Positions 32,513 to 41,859 of a stretch of 64,000 nucleotides of DNA are shown here, piece by piece (position 1 is the stretch's first letter; each line of letters opens with the position of its first letter). The notes below the pieces were generated by a model, which was given only the letters and a program-made list of their open reading frames with translations, was not told where the DNA came from and made no database searches. The DNA is from DATKFM01 sp963810485 (GTDB lineage Bacteria > Pseudomonadota > Alphaproteobacteria > Dongiales > Dongiaceae), in NCBI GenBank assembly GCA_963810485.1, contig CAWENQ010000007.1, positions 1-64,000 on the forward strand, in the 5' to 3' direction. Both the position numbers and the translations under genes were made by a program.

Positions 32513-33055
32513 ATGGCGGAAGCCTCCCGCGAAAGCATGTTGCTGGCCTGTGCCACCGGCGATCGAACGGCTCTTAACCGTCTATATACCGCGACGGCAC
32601 CGCATCTTTTTGGCCTCGCGCTCAGTATTATGAGACGTCGCGACCTGGCCGAGGACGCTGTGCAGGAGACTTTCATACAGGTGTGGCGGCACGCCGGCAG
32701 CTTCGACATCAATCGGGGCACGGCGATGGCATGGATGGCGCGGATCCTGCGAAACCGCTGCTTCGACATGCTGGATAAACGGCGGCGTGAGACCTCGCTC
32801 GATCCGGAGGTCGCCGAGGCGCGGGAAGACCCCAGTCCCGGCCCTGCCGACCTGGTCGCCGGCAGCGAGTCGGCGCGGCTGTTGCATAACTGCCTGAATG
32901 AAATCGAGGCGCGGGCGCGGCAATGCCTGAATCTGGCCTATTTCGAGGGCCTGACGATGGAGGAGATCGCCCAGCGGCTGCCCGCCCCCATCGGCACGGT
33001 GAAGAGCTGGGTGCGCCGCAGCCTGGTCCGGCTCAAGGGATGCCTCGAACGATGA
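32513..33055 (+). CDS. ECF RNA polymerase sigma factor (SigK-like)
   Basis: A 180-residue group IV sigma factor. Region 2: LYTATAPHLFGLALSIMRRR, DLAEDAVQETFIQVWRHAGSF (the 2.2 EDAVQETF motif), MAWMARILRNRCFDML. Region 4: LNLAYFEGLTMEEIAQRLPA followed by GTVKSWVRRSLVRLKG. The start is supported by AGGGG seven bases upstream. The TGA overlaps the next ATG (ATGA), tying it to the anti-sigma gene. Such sigma factors redirect RNA polymerase to stress genes when released from a membrane anti-sigma. Confidence 0.92.
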   Translation: MAEASRESMLLACATGDRTALNRLYTATAPHLFGLALSIMRRRDLAEDAVQETFIQVWRHAGSFDINRGTAMAWMARILRNRCFDMLDKRRRETSLDPEVAEAREDPSPGPADLVAGSESARLLHNCLNEIEARARQCLNLAYFEGLTMEEIAQRLPAPIGTVKSWVRRSLVRLKGCLER

Positions 33056-33786
33056 AGTACGAGAATCCAGAGCTGCGCGACCGCCTGGCTGCCGAATATG
33101 CCCTCGGCACGCTGCGCGGCGCCGCGCGCCGGCGCTTCCAGAAGCTGATGGCCGGCGATCCGGCGCTGCGCGACCTGACGTTGCAATGGGAGATGCGCCT
33201 CAACGACATGGCCGCTGTCGTCAAGCCGGTGACCCCGCGGCCGCAATTGTGGCAGGCGATCGATCGCGCCCTGGGGCCCTTGCCACGGCCGCAGCATGAG
33301 CGGCCGGGCCTGCTGAGTGGATTATGGGAAAGCCTGGGCTTCTGGCGCGCCTCCGCCTTCGGCGGATTTGCAGTCGCGGCGGCCTTGATCCTGTTCATCG
33401 CCGTCGGCCGGGCGCCCGTGGCGCCGGAGACGCGCTACATCGCAGTGCTGATCGACGACAAGGCGACGCCGGTGCTGGTGGCCAGCCTGACTGCCGAGGA
33501 CGGCAAGCTGTCGATCAAGTCCGTCAAGGCGACCAATGTGGCGGCCGACAAGGATTTGGAGCTGTGGCTGGTGCCGCAGGAAGGTACATCGGTGCGTTCC
33601 CTGGGCGTACTGAAGGGCATGCAGGCCCTGGTGAAACTGACGGAAGGCGATGCCAGCGATCTGAGCCATGGCGGCACGTTGGCGGTCAGCCTTGAACCGT
33701 CCGGCGGCTCGCCCACGGGAACGGCGACAGGGCCGATCCTGTATGTCGGACCCGTCTTGCCGGCGGCGGACATCCAGGAGCCGTAA
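33052..33786 (+). CDS. Membrane anti-sigma factor (RskA family)
   Basis: A 244-residue partner of the upstream ECF sigma factor. The N-terminal ~90 residues are cytoplasmic (AAEYALGTLRGAARRRFQKL, the zinc-free anti-sigma domain typical of RskA), followed by one membrane helix (AFGGFAVAAALILFIAVGRA, about 118-137) and a periplasmic domain (KDLELWLVPQEGTSVRSLGV, GTLAVSLEPSGGSPTGTATG, GPVL). This is the standard anti-sigma-K layout. The start overlaps the sigma stop by four bases, so both are made together and are likely autoregulated. Confidence 0.9.
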   Translation: MKYENPELRDRLAAEYALGTLRGAARRRFQKLMAGDPALRDLTLQWEMRLNDMAAVVKPVTPRPQLWQAIDRALGPLPRPQHERPGLLSGLWESLGFWRASAFGGFAVAAALILFIAVGRAPVAPETRYIAVLIDDKATPVLVASLTAEDGKLSIKSVKATNVAADKDLELWLVPQEGTSVRSLGVLKGMQALVKLTEGDASDLSHGGTLAVSLEPSGGSPTGTATGPILYVGPVLPAADIQEP

Positions 33787-33818
33787 CAGCGGCGGCCGCA
33801 AAGCCGGCGCAATAATCC

Positions 33819-33833
33819 GTCACAGATCGTGAC
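33819..33833. promoter_or_regulatory. Small inverted repeat upstream of the SHMT-like gene
   Basis: GTCAC (33819-33823) and GTGAC (33829-33833) around AGATC, 35 bases upstream of the SHMT-like ATG. It could be a dyad operator; it is too short to call a terminator. No bound regulator can be named. Confidence 0.3.
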
Positions 33834-33868
33834 TTGTCTTGCGGCGCGGGCGGCTTAAAAAACGCCCC

Positions 33869-35204
33869 ATGACGAAGCCCATTTCCATCGCCAAGAAATC
33901 CTGGCTGCCGGCGGAATGCATCAGCCGCATCGCCGACATCGAGAAGCTGCTGGTCCCGAGCGACCTCGATGCGGTCGAGGCGCGGCTGATGGCGCTGGTC
34001 GACGATCACGAGCGCCATATGGACCGCGATTCCCTCGGCCTCAATGCCGGCACCAACGTGATGAACCCGCGGGCGGCGGCACTCTTGTCCCGCTCTCTCG
34101 GCAACCGGCCTAGCCTCGGCTATCCCGGCGACAAGTACGAGATGGGCATGGAATATGCCGAAGAGATCGAGGTCATCGCCGAGGATCTGGTGAAGCAGCT
34201 GTTCGGCGCCCCCTTTGCCGAACTGCGCGTGGCGTCCGGCGCGCTCGGCAACCTCTACTGCTTCATGGCAACCGCCAAGCCGGGCGATCGCATCATGGCC
34301 TTCAGCGGCGAGATGGGCGGCCATGTAACTCACCATAAGTCTGGCGCCGCCGGGCTCTACGGCATCGACACCCATCCCGTGCCCTATGACGGCGCGCGCA
34401 TGACCATCGACCTGGACCGGCTGCGGAGCGAGGCGAAGCGCCTGCGGCCGAAGCTGATCACTGTCGCCGGCAGCCTCTGCCTGTTCCCCTACCCGCTGCG
34501 CGAGGTGCGCGCAGATCGCCGACGAGATCGGCGCCTATGTGCTGTACGACGCGGCCCATATGTCCGGCATGATCGCCGGCGGCCGCTTCCAGCAGCCGCT
34601 GGCCGAAGGCGCCCATCTGATGACCATGTCCACTTACAAGGCGTTCGGTGGGCCGCCCTCCGGTATCATCGTCACCACAGAGGCGGAGCTGGCGGCGCGC
34701 TTGGACAAGATCGCCTATCCGGGCATGACCGCGAATTTCGACCTGGGCAAGACGGCGGCGCTCGCCATCTCGGTCATGGACCTGCTGGCTCACGGCGCCG
34801 CCTATGCCGATCAGTGCATCCGCAATGCCCAGGCCCTGGGCCGGGCGCTGGCGGCCGAAGGCCTGCCGGTGCATGGCGTGGAAGGCCGGGGCCATACCGA
34901 GAGCCACCACCTCGCCCTGCATGCCGCACCGTTCGGCGGCGGGCAGACCGCAGCCAAGCGGCTGGCGGCGGCAAACATCCTGCTCTGCGGCATCGGCCTG
35001 CCGCTCCCCCCTGTCGAGGGCGACCTGAACGGCATCCGCCTCGGCAGCCAGGAACTGACCCGTTTCGGCCTGAAGGAAGCCGCCATGGCCGATGTGGCGC
35101 GCTTCGTTGGCCGGTTCCTGGTCAAAGGCGAAGCGGCCGAGGGCATCCGGCGCGACGTCATCGCCTTCCGCCGGGATTACCAGCGGATTCATTACATCCG
35201 CTGA
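33869..35204 (+). pseudogene. SHMT-like PLP enzyme, frame broken by one extra base
   Basis: The two reading frames together encode a ~445-residue PLP enzyme resembling serine hydroxymethyltransferase (non-canonical, GlyA-like). The first frame has LGLNAGTNVMNPRAAALLSR, SLGYPGDKYEMGMEYAE, and GEMGGHVTHHKSGAAG. The second has VLYDAAHMSGMIAGGRFQQP and the PLP lysine in MSTYKAFGGPPSGI, ending QRIHYIR. The frame changes by +1 around 34508-34511 (GTGCGCGCAG); removing one base restores LREVR-QIADEIGAY. This may be an assembly error instead of a true lesion. If real, the enzyme would be cut after the first ~215 residues. The gene stands alone. Confidence 0.75.
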
Positions 35205-35565
35205 GCGCCGATCGCCGGCCGAAAAATCTCCCGCCTCGCTGCATCCGTCCACCAACCCCGCCGGTATAGGGGGTGACTGGACGTCGAGGCATCAAGGGAG
35301 ACAGCCCGCCTAAAATAGAGATGATTTCACCCGAGACGTTCGCAGGCTCTCGCGAACCGCTGCCGGCGGCAGCGGCCCTCGGATAAGAGGCCGTTTCCGC
35401 TCCCCCCGGAGCCGCCGGCAGCCTTTCTCGGGATGACAAAAGACGAAAGCAACAGATCTGACCCCTCGCGCAACAGAGGGGGAAGACGGATCCGCCGGCG
35501 GCAGCTGCGAGGTTTCCGCGACGTCCTCGCCTCCATCCGCCGGCGGATCTCGCTTTTCCGCCAGG
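35205..35565. other. Gene-free region between SHMT-like gene and gltB
   Basis: About 360 bases between convergent genes. It is rich in GC dyads: GCTGCC/GGCAGC at about 35351-35365, and a 13-bp perfect inverted repeat at 35489-35549. No coding region is convincing. It probably holds transcription-termination structures for both flanks, but no T-run is seen. Confidence 0.55.
35489..35549. repeat. 13-bp perfect inverted repeat downstream of gltB
   Basis: GATCCGCCGGCGG (35489-35501) pairs with CCGCCGGCGGATC (35537-35549), spacer 35 bases. It lies 17 bases beyond the gltB stop on the minus strand and may fold the mRNA 3' end. Lack of a T-run makes a Rho-independent terminator uncertain. Confidence 0.55.
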
Positions 35566-38500
35566 TTAGGCCCGCTTCGCCGCTGGTTTGTCGCTAAGCG
35601 GCCGCGCCAAGTGGCCGACGATTTCCTTCGGCACCACTTGCCAGAAGCGGCCGCGCTCCAGGGCCCAGTCGTTGAGGAGGCGCGCGGCGAATTTCGATTG
35701 GGTCTCGTCCGCATGCTCGGCGATCAGGTCCTTCAGCACATGTTCCCAATGGGCGGAGTCCAGACGTTGCCAGACGACGCTTTCGCCATTCACATACATC
35801 GGGAAGGCGCCGGTCTCGTCATAGACGAAGGCCATGCCGCCGGTCATGCCGGCGGCGAAATTGTCGCCGACCGCGCCCAGGATCACCGCCGTGCCGGCCG
35901 TCATATACTCGCAGCCGTTCGAGCCGCAGCCTTCGACCACTGCCGTGGCGCCGGAGTTGCGCACGGCGAAGCGCTCGCCCACCTGGCCGGCGGCGAACAG
36001 CTTGCCGGCGGTGGCGCCATAGAGAACGGTGTTGCCGATGATGACGTTCTCGTTGGTCGCCAGCGGACTGGAGGGCAGCGGCCGCACCACGATGGTGCCC
36101 CCTGACAGTCCCTTGCCTACATAATCGTTGGCGTCGCCGAAGACTTCGAGCTTCAGCCCCTGCACCGCGAAGGCGCCGAGCGATTGCCCGGCCGAACCGC
36201 GCAGGCGCACGGTGATATGGCCGGGCTTGAGGCCGGACATGCCGAACTTGCGGGTGATCTTGGAGCTGAGCTTGGTGCCGATGGCCCGGTGGGTGTTGCG
36301 GATGTTGTATTGCAGCTGCATCTTTTCGCCGTCGTCGAAAAGCTGCCGCGCATCCTGGATCATCTGCGCGTCCAGAGTCTCCGGCACTTCGTTGCGACCT
36401 TCCAGCGTGCAATAGCGCGCATGCTGGCCGGGATCGGCCTGGGCCAGCAGCGGATTGAGATCGAGATCGTCCAGATGCGCCGCGCCGCGGCTGACCTGGC
36501 GCAGCAGGTCGGACCGGCCGATGACCTCGTTCAGATTGCGGAAACCGAGGCCCGCCAGGGTTTCGCGCACTTCCTCGGCGATGAAGCTGAAGAGGTTCAC
36601 AACCTTTTCCGGCGAACCCGTGAATTTCTCCCGCAGTTTTGGGTCCTGGGTGCAGACGCCTACGGGGCAGGTGTTGGAATGGCATTGCCGGACCATGATG
36701 CAGCCCATCGCCACCAGCGACGCCGTGCCGATGCCGAATTCCTCGGCGCCCAGCATGGCGGCGATCACCACGTCGCGGCCGGTCTTGATGCCGCCATCGG
36801 TGCGGAGCCGCACGCGGTGGCGCAGGCGATTGAGCGTCAGCACCTGCTGTGTTTCCGACAGGCCCATCTCCCAGGGGATGCCGGCATATTTGATGCTGGT
36901 CTGCGGGCTGGCGCCGGTGCCGCCTACATGGCCGGAAATCAGGATCACATCGGCCTTCGCCTTGGCGACGCCGGCGGCGATAGTGCCGATGCCCGAGCGG
37001 GCCACCAGCTTCACGCAGACGCGGGCATCCGGATTGATCTGCTTCAGGTCGTAAATGAGCTGCGCCAGATCCTCGATCGAATAGATGTCGTGATGGGGCG
37101 GCGGCGAGATCAGCATGACGCCGGGCGTGGAGTGCCGGAGCTTGGCGATCATCTCCGTCACCTTGAATCCCGGCAGTTGCCCGCCCTCACCCGGCTTGGC
37201 GCCCTGGGCCACCTTGATCTCGATCTCGCGGCAGCGGTTGAGATATTCCGCCGTGACGCCGAAGCGCCCGGAGGCGATCTGCTTGATGGCGGAGTTGGCG
37301 TTGTCGCCGTTCGGCCGCGGGCGATAGCGTTCGGGATCCTCGCCGCCTTCGCCGGAATCCGACTTGGCGCCCATACGGTTCATGGCAATGTTGAGGGTGC
37401 CGTGGGCTTCGGGCGACAGCGCGCCAAGCGACATGCCGGGGGTGACGAAGCGCTTGCGGATCTCGGTGATCGACTCGACCTCGTCGATGGAGATCGGCGT
37501 GCGGCCCTGGCGGAAATCGAGCAGGTCCCGCAAGGTCACCGGCGGCAGCTTGGCCACCGCCTCGCTGTAGCGCTTGAAAGTCTGATAGGCCTCGCTGGAC
37601 ACCGCGCTCTGCAGCATATGAATCAGGCTTGCTTCCCAGGCATGGGACTCGCCGCCGCGGCGGTAGCGGTAGAAGCCGCCGATGGGCAGCGCGGCGAAAT
37701 CCTCGGCCCAGGCGCGGGCATGCTGCTCCAACACCTTCTGTTGGATGCCCGCCAGGCCGATGCCGGAAATGCGCGAAGGCATGCTGGGGAAGTACTCGGC
37801 CACCAGGGTGCGGGACAGGCCGACGGACTCGAAGTTGGCGCCGCCGCGATAGGAGCTGATCACGGCGATGCCCATCTTCGACATGATCTTCAGCAGGCCC
37901 TCGTCCATCGCCTTGGTGAAGCGCTTCAGGCAATCGTCGAGGGCAAGATCGCCGAACAGCCCGCGGCGATGGCGGTCGGCAATGGACGCCTCAGCCAGAT
38001 AGGCATTCACCGTGGTGGCGCCGACGCCAATCAGCACCGCGGCGTGATGCACATCCAGGCATTCGCCGGAGCGCACATTGAGCGAGGTGAAGGTGCGCAG
38101 TTGCTGGCGCAGCAGATGCGTATGCACCGCGCCTGTAGCAAGGATCATAGGTATCGAGGCGCGGGACGGCCCGCTCTTCTCGTCGGTCAGGATGACATGC
38201 ACCGCGCCACCGCGCACCGCATCCTCCGCCTCGCGCCGCACCCGGGCGATGGCGTCGCGCAGCGCGTTGTCGCCAGCCTTGGTGCCGGGTTTCGGAATGT
38301 CGTAGGTGCAGTCGATCTCCACCGCCGAGGCGCCCATATAGGCGCGCATGGCCTGGAACTGCGCCGTCAGCAGGATCGGCGACTCGAGCTGCAGCAGGCG
38401 GCACTGGCTTTCATCCTGGTCGAGGATGTTGCCGAGATTGCCGAGGCGGGTCTTCAACGTCATCACCCGGCGCTCGCGCAGAGAGTCGATCGGCGGGTTG

Positions 38501-40104
38501 GTGACCTGGCTGAAGTTCTGGCGGAAATAGTGATGCAGGCCGCGATATTGTTCCGACAACACCGCGAGCGGCGCGTCGTCGCCCATGGAGCCGACGGCTT
38601 CCTTCGCTTCCTCCACCATTGGATGCAGGATCAGCTCCAAATCTTCCTGGGAAAATCCGGCATTGAGCTGGCGGCGGCGCAGCTCTTCTTTCTCGAAGGA
38701 CGCGGGCTGTCCCGGCTTGGCGCGCACCAGTGTGTCGATGACCGTGATGTTCTTCACCCAGTCGCTGAAGGCGGCGCCGGCGGAGAGTTGATCCATGATC
38801 TCCCGGTGCTTGTAGAGGCGGCCGGCGCCGAGATCGATGGCGATCATCTGGCCCGGGCCGACGCGGCCCTTGGCGATCACGTTCTGCTCCGGCAGGCGCA
38901 CCATGCCGGTCTCCGATCCCGCCACCAGCAGGCCGTCATCGGTGATGGTGTAGCGCATCGGCCGCAGGCCGTTGCGGTCCATGCCGGCCAACACCCAATT
39001 GCCGCCGAAGGCGCAGATCGCGGCCGGGCCGTCCCAGGGCTCCATCACGGAGTTGCAATAGCTGTAGAGATCCCGGTGGGCGCGCGGCATGGTCTCGCGC
39101 TCGGCCCAGACATCGGGGATCAGCATCGACTTCACCATCGGCAGCGTGCGGCCGACGCCGACCATGGCCTCGAACACGTTGTCGAGGATGGCGAAGTCCG
39201 AGCCGCCGGGCTGCACCACCGGCTTGATGTCGGCCATGTAGTCGCCATAGACCGGCGTCGCCATGCGCGTCTCGTGCGCTTGCATCCAGTTGATGTTGCC
39301 CTTCAGCGTGTTGATCTCGCCGTTATGGGCGATGACGCGGAAGGGCTGCGCCAGATGCCAGGTGGGAAAGGTGTTGGTGGAATAGCGCTGGTGATAGATG
39401 GCGAAGTTGGAGATGAAGCGCTCGTCAAGCAGGTCGGGATAGAACGAGGTGAGCTGCTCGGCCAGGAACATGCCCTTGTAGATCACCGAGCGGCAGGACA
39501 TGGAGCAGATATAGATGTCCTTGATCGATTCCTCGAGCGCCGCTTTCTCGATGCGGCGGCGGATGACGTAGAGATCGATCTCGAACTGCTCCTCGGTCGT
39601 GCCGACGGAGTTCGCGATCATGATCTGCTCGATCTCCGGCCGCGTGGCGTTGGCCTTCTCGCCGATCACCTCCACATTCACCGGCACCTGGCGCCAGCCA
39701 TAGATGGTGTAGCCATAGGCGAGGATCTCACGCTCGACGATGACGCGGCAGCGCTCCTGCGCCGCGAGGTCCGTGCGCGGCAGGAACACCATGCCGACGC
39801 CCAGCTTGGCGCGGCCGATCTTCTGGCCGGTGCCGCGAACGTACTCGCGGAAAAAATCATGGGGAATCTGCACATGGATGCCCGCGCCGTCGCCGGTCTT
39901 GCCGTCGGCATCGACGGCGCCGCGGTGCCACACTGACTTCAGCGCGGCGATGCCGTATTCCACCACTTGGCGGCGCGGCTTGCCGTCGATGGCGGCGATC
40001 AGCCCGACACCGCAGGCATCATGCTCGTCGGCGGGATCGTAGAGACCGTTCGCCTGCAGGTGCGCAGCGTTGTCGTGCCAGTGCAGGATATGATCGTCAG
40101 CCAT
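35566..40104 (-). CDS. gltB: Glutamate synthase (NADPH) large subunit
   Basis: A 1512-residue subunit of NADPH-GOGAT, which makes two glutamates from glutamine and 2-oxoglutarate. The N-terminal propeptide ends before Cys31 (HDACGVGL), the Ntn glutaminase nucleophile. Then follow the central domain, the FMN/synthase domain (GEGGEDPERYRPRPNGDNAN; VKLVARSGIGTIAAGVAKAK), the 3Fe-4S cysteines in CIMVRQCHSNTCPVGVC, and a C-terminal GXGXG beta-helix (GCGSNGCEYMTAGTAVILGA). The length is normal for bacteria. It lies 11 bases downstream of gltD, so both are one operon. Confidence 0.98.
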   Translation of the reverse strand: MADDHILHWHDNAAHLQANGLYDPADEHDACGVGLIAAIDGKPRRQVVEYGIAALKSVWHRGAVDADGKTGDGAGIHVQIPHDFFREYVRGTGQKIGRAKLGVGMVFLPRTDLAAQERCRVIVEREILAYGYTIYGWRQVPVNVEVIGEKANATRPEIEQIMIANSVGTTEEQFEIDLYVIRRRIEKAALEESIKDIYICSMSCRSVIYKGMFLAEQLTSFYPDLLDERFISNFAIYHQRYSTNTFPTWHLAQPFRVIAHNGEINTLKGNINWMQAHETRMATPVYGDYMADIKPVVQPGGSDFAILDNVFEAMVGVGRTLPMVKSMLIPDVWAERETMPRAHRDLYSYCNSVMEPWDGPAAICAFGGNWVLAGMDRNGLRPMRYTITDDGLLVAGSETGMVRLPEQNVIAKGRVGPGQMIAIDLGAGRLYKHREIMDQLSAGAAFSDWVKNITVIDTLVRAKPGQPASFEKEELRRRQLNAGFSQEDLELILHPMVEEAKEAVGSMGDDAPLAVLSEQYRGLHHYFRQNFSQVTNPPIDSLRERRVMTLKTRLGNLGNILDQDESQCRLLQLESPILLTAQFQAMRAYMGASAVEIDCTYDIPKPGTKAGDNALRDAIARVRREAEDAVRGGAVHVILTDEKSGPSRASIPMILATGAVHTHLLRQQLRTFTSLNVRSGECLDVHHAAVLIGVGATTVNAYLAEASIADRHRRGLFGDLALDDCLKRFTKAMDEGLLKIMSKMGIAVISSYRGGANFESVGLSRTLVAEYFPSMPSRISGIGLAGIQQKVLEQHARAWAEDFAALPIGGFYRYRRGGESHAWEASLIHMLQSAVSSEAYQTFKRYSEAVAKLPPVTLRDLLDFRQGRTPISIDEVESITEIRKRFVTPGMSLGALSPEAHGTLNIAMNRMGAKSDSGEGGEDPERYRPRPNGDNANSAIKQIASGRFGVTAEYLNRCREIEIKVAQGAKPGEGGQLPGFKVTEMIAKLRHSTPGVMLISPPPHHDIYSIEDLAQLIYDLKQINPDARVCVKLVARSGIGTIAAGVAKAKADVILISGHVGGTGASPQTSIKYAGIPWEMGLSETQQVLTLNRLRHRVRLRTDGGIKTGRDVVIAAMLGAEEFGIGTASLVAMGCIMVRQCHSNTCPVGVCTQDPKLREKFTGSPEKVVNLFSFIAEEVRETLAGLGFRNLNEVIGRSDLLRQVSRGAAHLDDLDLNPLLAQADPGQHARYCTLEGRNEVPETLDAQMIQDARQLFDDGEKMQLQYNIRNTHRAIGTKLSSKITRKFGMSGLKPGHITVRLRGSAGQSLGAFAVQGLKLEVFGDANDYVGKGLSGGTIVVRPLPSSPLATNENVIIGNTVLYGATAGKLFAAGQVGERFAVRNSGATAVVEGCGSNGCEYMTAGTAVILGAVGDNFAAGMTGGMAFVYDETGAFPMYVNGESVVWQRLDSAHWEHVLKDLIAEHADETQSKFAARLLNDWALERGRFWQVVPKEIVGHLARPLSDKPAAKRA

Positions 40105-40115
40105 GGGTTTCGTCC

Positions 40116-41567
40116 CTATTCCGCCGCGGCCGCGACCGCGCCGGTTGCCTTTGCCTTGATGTAAGCATCGATGCTGTCGGCGGCGTCGCGGCCGTCACGG
40201 ATCGCCCAGACCACCAGGGACGCGCCGCGCACGATGTCGCCGGCGGCGAACACGCCATCCAGGTTCGACATCTTCGTGCGGTGATTGATCTTCACCGTGC
40301 CCCAGCGGGTGACTTCCAGAGCCTGCGCGCCGAACTGTCCTGGCAGTTCCTCCGGGTCGAAGCCCAGCGCCTTGATCACGAGATCGGCCTCGACATTGAA
40401 GTGCGAGCCGTCGATCACGCGCGGCGTCTGCCGGCCGGTCGCATCGGGCACGCCCAGATGGATGCGCGCCGCGCGCACCGCCGAGACGTCGTTCTTCTTG
40501 CCGCCGATGAAGGCTTCCGGCAGCGCCAGCCAGACGAACTCGACGCCCTCTTCCTCCGCATGCGCGACTTCACGCTGCGAACCCGGCATGTTGGCACGAT
40601 CGCGGCGATACAGGCATTTCACGGAAGTCGCGCCCTGGCGCACCGCGGTGCGCACGCAATCCATCGCCGTGTCGCCGCCGCCGATGACGACCACGCTCTT
40701 GTCCTTGGCATTGAGGGCGCCTGACGTGAACGACGGCACCTTGTCGCCCAAGCCGTGGCGGTTGCTGGCGGTGAGGAAGTCGAGGGCCGGCACGATGTTG
40801 CCGAAGCCGACGCCAGGCGCCTGGATCTCGCGCGCCCGATAGACGCCGCAGGCGACCAGCAGCGCCGCATGCTTCTGCCGCAACTCCGGCAGGGTCGCGT
40901 CCTTGCCCACTTCGAAGTTCAGATGGAATTCGACGCCGCTGTCCCGCAGCAGCTTGGCGCGGCGCTCGACGACTTCCTTCTCCAGCTTGAAGTTGGGGAT
41001 GCCATAGATCATCAGGCCGCCGATGCGGTCATAGCGGTCATAGACATGCACCTGGTAGCCCTTGCGGCGGAGCTGCTCGGCGGCGGCGAGCCCGGCGGGC
41101 CCGGCGCCGATGATGCCGACCGATTCGCTCAACTCGCGCGGCGGCTTTACCGGCTTGACCCAGCCTTTCTGCCAAGCTGTGTCGGTGATGTATTTCTCCA
41201 CCGATCCGATGGTCACCGTCCCGTGGCCCGATTGCTCGATCACGCAATTGCCTTCGCAAAGCCGGTCCTGCGGACAGATGCGGCCGCAAATCTCCGGGAA
41301 GTTGTTGGTGGCGGAGGAGATCTCGTAGGCCTCCTCCAGGCGGCCCTCGGCCGTCAGCTTCAGCCAGTCGGGAATGTTGTTATGGACCGGGCAATGCACC
41401 TGGCAGAACGGCACGCCGCATTGGGAGCAGCGGCTGGACTGGGCCGCGGCCTCCGCCGGCTTGTATTCGTTGAAGATCTCGCGGAAGTCGCTCCGGCGGG
41501 CCGCCGCCTCCCGCTTCCGCGGCATGGCGCGCCCCAGCTTGACGAATTGCAGCATCTTGCCGGCCAT
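40116..41567 (-). CDS. gltD: Glutamate synthase (NADPH) small subunit
   Basis: A 483-residue electron-input subunit of GOGAT. The N-terminal 4Fe-4S cysteines are C47, C50, C55 and C59 (CSQCGVPFCQVHC), followed by a second cluster. The FAD-binding GAGPAGLAAAEQLRRKGYQV and NADPH-binding VVVIGGGDTAMDCVRTAVRQ motifs are clear. The ATG at 41567 has GGAGG eight bases upstream. It is the first gene of gltDB; a promoter is seen at 41707-41735. gltDB carries out the GOGAT part of ammonium assimilation. Confidence 0.97.
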   Translation of the reverse strand: MAGKMLQFVKLGRAMPRKREAAARRSDFREIFNEYKPAEAAAQSSRCSQCGVPFCQVHCPVHNNIPDWLKLTAEGRLEEAYEISSATNNFPEICGRICPQDRLCEGNCVIEQSGHGTVTIGSVEKYITDTAWQKGWVKPVKPPRELSESVGIIGAGPAGLAAAEQLRRKGYQVHVYDRYDRIGGLMIYGIPNFKLEKEVVERRAKLLRDSGVEFHLNFEVGKDATLPELRQKHAALLVACGVYRAREIQAPGVGFGNIVPALDFLTASNRHGLGDKVPSFTSGALNAKDKSVVVIGGGDTAMDCVRTAVRQGATSVKCLYRRDRANMPGSQREVAHAEEEGVEFVWLALPEAFIGGKKNDVSAVRAARIHLGVPDATGRQTPRVIDGSHFNVEADLVIKALGFDPEELPGQFGAQALEVTRWGTVKINHRTKMSNLDGVFAAGDIVRGASLVVWAIRDGRDAADSIDAYIKAKATGAVAAAAE

Positions 41568-41706
41568 CTGGCGCGCCTCCCAAAGCGTTCTCGATCAACA
41601 GGTTATGGCAATTCGCTGCCGTCCCTCCGATCCATTGTCGGACTAGCCTACATGAACGACCGGCCTATCGCGATCAGAATCGGAAATATAAGTCAGCTTT
41701 CGTGAC

Positions 41707-41735
41707 ATAATATCTATGTGGCACGTCGATTGCAA
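41707..41735 (-). promoter_or_regulatory. Sigma-70-type promoter for gltDB
   Basis: On the minus strand: -35 TTGCAA (41730-41735), 17-base spacer, -10 TATTAT (41707-41712). The 5' leader would be about 130 bases. The -35 region overlaps the plus-strand sigma-54 element. Confidence 0.5.
41719..41734 (+). promoter_or_regulatory. Sigma-54-type promoter element facing uppP
   Basis: TGGCAC (41719-41724), five bases, TTGC (41730-41733) and A: a match to the -24/-12 consensus TGGCACG-N4-TTGCA with correct 10-base spacing between the GG and GC. It directs transcription to the right, across the inverted repeat at 41764-41802 and into uppP. rpoN lies in this window. No bound activator site was found. 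Confidence 0.6.
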
Positions 41736-41763
41736 TTCCATTTCTGACTCCCGTGTCAAATCC

Positions 41764-41802
41764 CGGCAGATATTAGTCTCATGATGGAACTAATATCTGC
41801 CG
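41764..41802. repeat. Perfect 14-bp inverted repeat upstream of uppP
   Basis: CGGCAGATATTAGT (41764-41777) and ACTAATATCTGCCG (41789-41802), with an 11-base loop. It is within the predicted transcript of the sigma-54 element and 57 bases before the uppP start. No T-run is seen on either strand. It may be an operator, an mRNA stabilising hairpin or part of a small RNA. Confidence 0.7.
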
Positions 41803-41859
41803 TGCTGCCGCCGGAATGCCGGTGCTATAACGGCTTGGCCGTGTTGGGGGATTAGCCGC

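Noticed and set aside
36184..39936. Very long open frame antisense to gltB (about 1250 codons)
   Set aside because: It is a GC-rich shadow of gltB, which has all family motifs; the antisense translation has no domain or ribosome site.
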